Shown: positions 4,838 through 5,644 of the stretch, in pieces
How positions within the stretch are numbered: position 1 is the stretch's first letter
How the letters are laid out: the number at the start of each line of letters is the position of its first letter
From: JANWHV01 sp035534995
GTDB taxonomy: Bacteria; Chloroflexota; UBA5177; JANWHV01
NCBI GenBank assembly: GCA_035534995.1
Contig: DATLQX010000202.1
Span: forward strand, 1 to 5,644
Length of the DNA: 5,644 nt
Direction: 5' to 3'
The notes under the pieces: generated by a model
What the model saw: the letters and a program-made list of their open reading frames with translations, nothing else
Told to the model about the DNA's origin: nothing
Databases searched by the model: none
Made by a program: the position numbers and the translations under genes

Positions 4838-5644
4838 ATGCGGATTCCCCGTACTGTTACCCTGATCACGCTGCTTGCCCTGACGCTTGGGCAGGCAGGC
4901 CCCACCAACGCCGCGTCCGCCCGGCTCCCCCTCCCCACGGCCCCGAACTGCCCGATTTTCCCGGCCTCCAATGTCTGGAACCGCGACATCTCGCATCTGC
5001 CGGTGGCCGGGAACTCGGCCCAGATGATCGCCGCCATCAGCCTTGGGCGTGGCTTGCACCCTGATTTCTCTCATCAAGGCGACTACGGCATCCCCTTCCA
5101 GGTGGTCAGCGGCAGCCAAACAAAGTCACCGGTGAGCTTCGACTACGCCGCGGAGTCCGACAAAGGCCCCTATCCCATTCCCGCCAAGCCGCTGATCGAG
5201 GGCGGGAGCGACCGGCATCTGTTGCTGATCGACAGCGGCAAGTGCACTCTCTTCGAACTCTATGCCGCTCAACACACGTCCGCCGGCTGGCATGCCGGAT
5301 CGGGGGCGATCTGGAACCTCCGGTCCAACGCGCTGCGTCCCGACGGCTGGACCAGCGCCGATGCCGCCGGACTGCCTATCTTTCCCGGTCTGGTCCGCTA
5401 CGACGAGGTGGCGCGCGGGCTCATCGGCCATGCACTCCGCTTCACTGCCGACCGCACGGCCCGCGCTCACCTCTACCCGGCGCGCCACGACGCGGGGGAT
5501 AGCGGCCCCGGCCTCCCGCCCATGGGCCTCCGCCTCCGCCTCAAGGCCAGGGTGGACATCTCCTGGGCCGGGCCGCAAACCCGAGTCATTCTGACGGCGC
5601 TGAAGAAGTACGGGATGATCCTGGCCGACAATGGAAGCTCCTGG
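4838..5644 (+). CDS. Conserved secreted protein of unknown function (3' end missing)
   Basis: The frame is open for 269 codons to the end of the window. Residues 1-25 form a signal peptide (MRIPR, a hydrophobic core, TNA before ASA) without a lipobox, so the product should be exported. The mature part has a dense set of family-like motifs: FPASNVWNRDI at 41-51, DYGIPF at 82-87, SFDYAAESDKGPYPIP at 100-115, DRHLLLID at 125-132, HAGSGAIWNLRSNALRP at 152-168, GLPIFPGLVRYDEV at 178-191, YPARH at 213-217 and KKYGMILADNGSSW at the end. From memory this matches a hypothetical-protein family seen in several soil phyla, with a short tail still to come after the last motif. Two Cys (38, 136) could pair. 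I know of no established activity. It is divergent from the importer operon, so a shared role is not implied. Confidence 0.88.
   Translation, partial: MRIPRTVTLITLLALTLGQAGPTNAASARLPLPTAPNCPIFPASNVWNRDISHLPVAGNSAQMIAAISLGRGLHPDFSHQGDYGIPFQVVSGSQTKSPVSFDYAAESDKGPYPIPAKPLIEGGSDRHLLLIDSGKCTLFELYAAQHTSAGWHAGSGAIWNLRSNALRPDGWTSADAAGLPIFPGLVRYDEVARGLIGHALRFTADRTARAHLYPARHDAGDSGPGLPPMGLRLRLKARVDISWAGPQTRVILTALKKYGMILADNGSSW

Overview
The window holds the core of one peptide/nickel-type ABC importer operon on the minus strand and, facing away from it, the start of a gene for a secreted protein of unknown function on the plus strand. The DNA is bacterial, fairly GC-rich (about 60% by eye), and the genes have clear Shine-Dalgarno sites. 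The style of the proteins fits a soil-type Chloroflexota (Ktedonobacteria-like) or a neighbouring phylum. That placement is a guess from family memory, because the window has no marker gene.

Layout from right to left along the minus strand: a substrate-binding protein (SBP, 2506-4182), a 106-base gap filled by two adjacent stem-loops, a DppB/OppB-type permease (1455-2399, GTG start), and a DppC/OppC-type permease (442-1458) that overlaps it by four bases (ATGA). No ATPase gene lies in the window. Left of the second permease is a 413-base stretch with no convincing gene. A possible minus-strand start codon with a ribosome binding site sits at the window edge (28 to 1) and could begin the next gene of the operon. 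The three proteins would work together: the exported SBP captures a peptide-like ligand and passes it to the two-permease channel, and the energy-giving ATPases must be encoded elsewhere.

The roughly 650-base region between the SBP and the plus-strand gene (4183-4837) is the most curious part. It holds a fragment on the minus strand (4304-4384) that encodes the last 26 residues of a second, different DppC/OppC permease, with its own stop codon. This looks like the scar of a lost neighbouring or duplicated importer operon. Just upstream of the scar is a perfect nine-base Shine-Dalgarno sequence with no start codon after it. Several inverted repeats also lie here, including an 8-10-8 perfect repeat at 4714-4739, about 70 bases before the likely -10 box of the plus-strand gene.

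The plus-strand gene (from 4838) runs off the right end. It has a signal peptide and belongs to a conserved but, as far as I know, uncharacterised secreted family. I found no rRNA, tRNA, CRISPR array or insertion sequence. The window looks mostly ordinary; the permease remnant and the unknown secreted protein are the points most worth following up.
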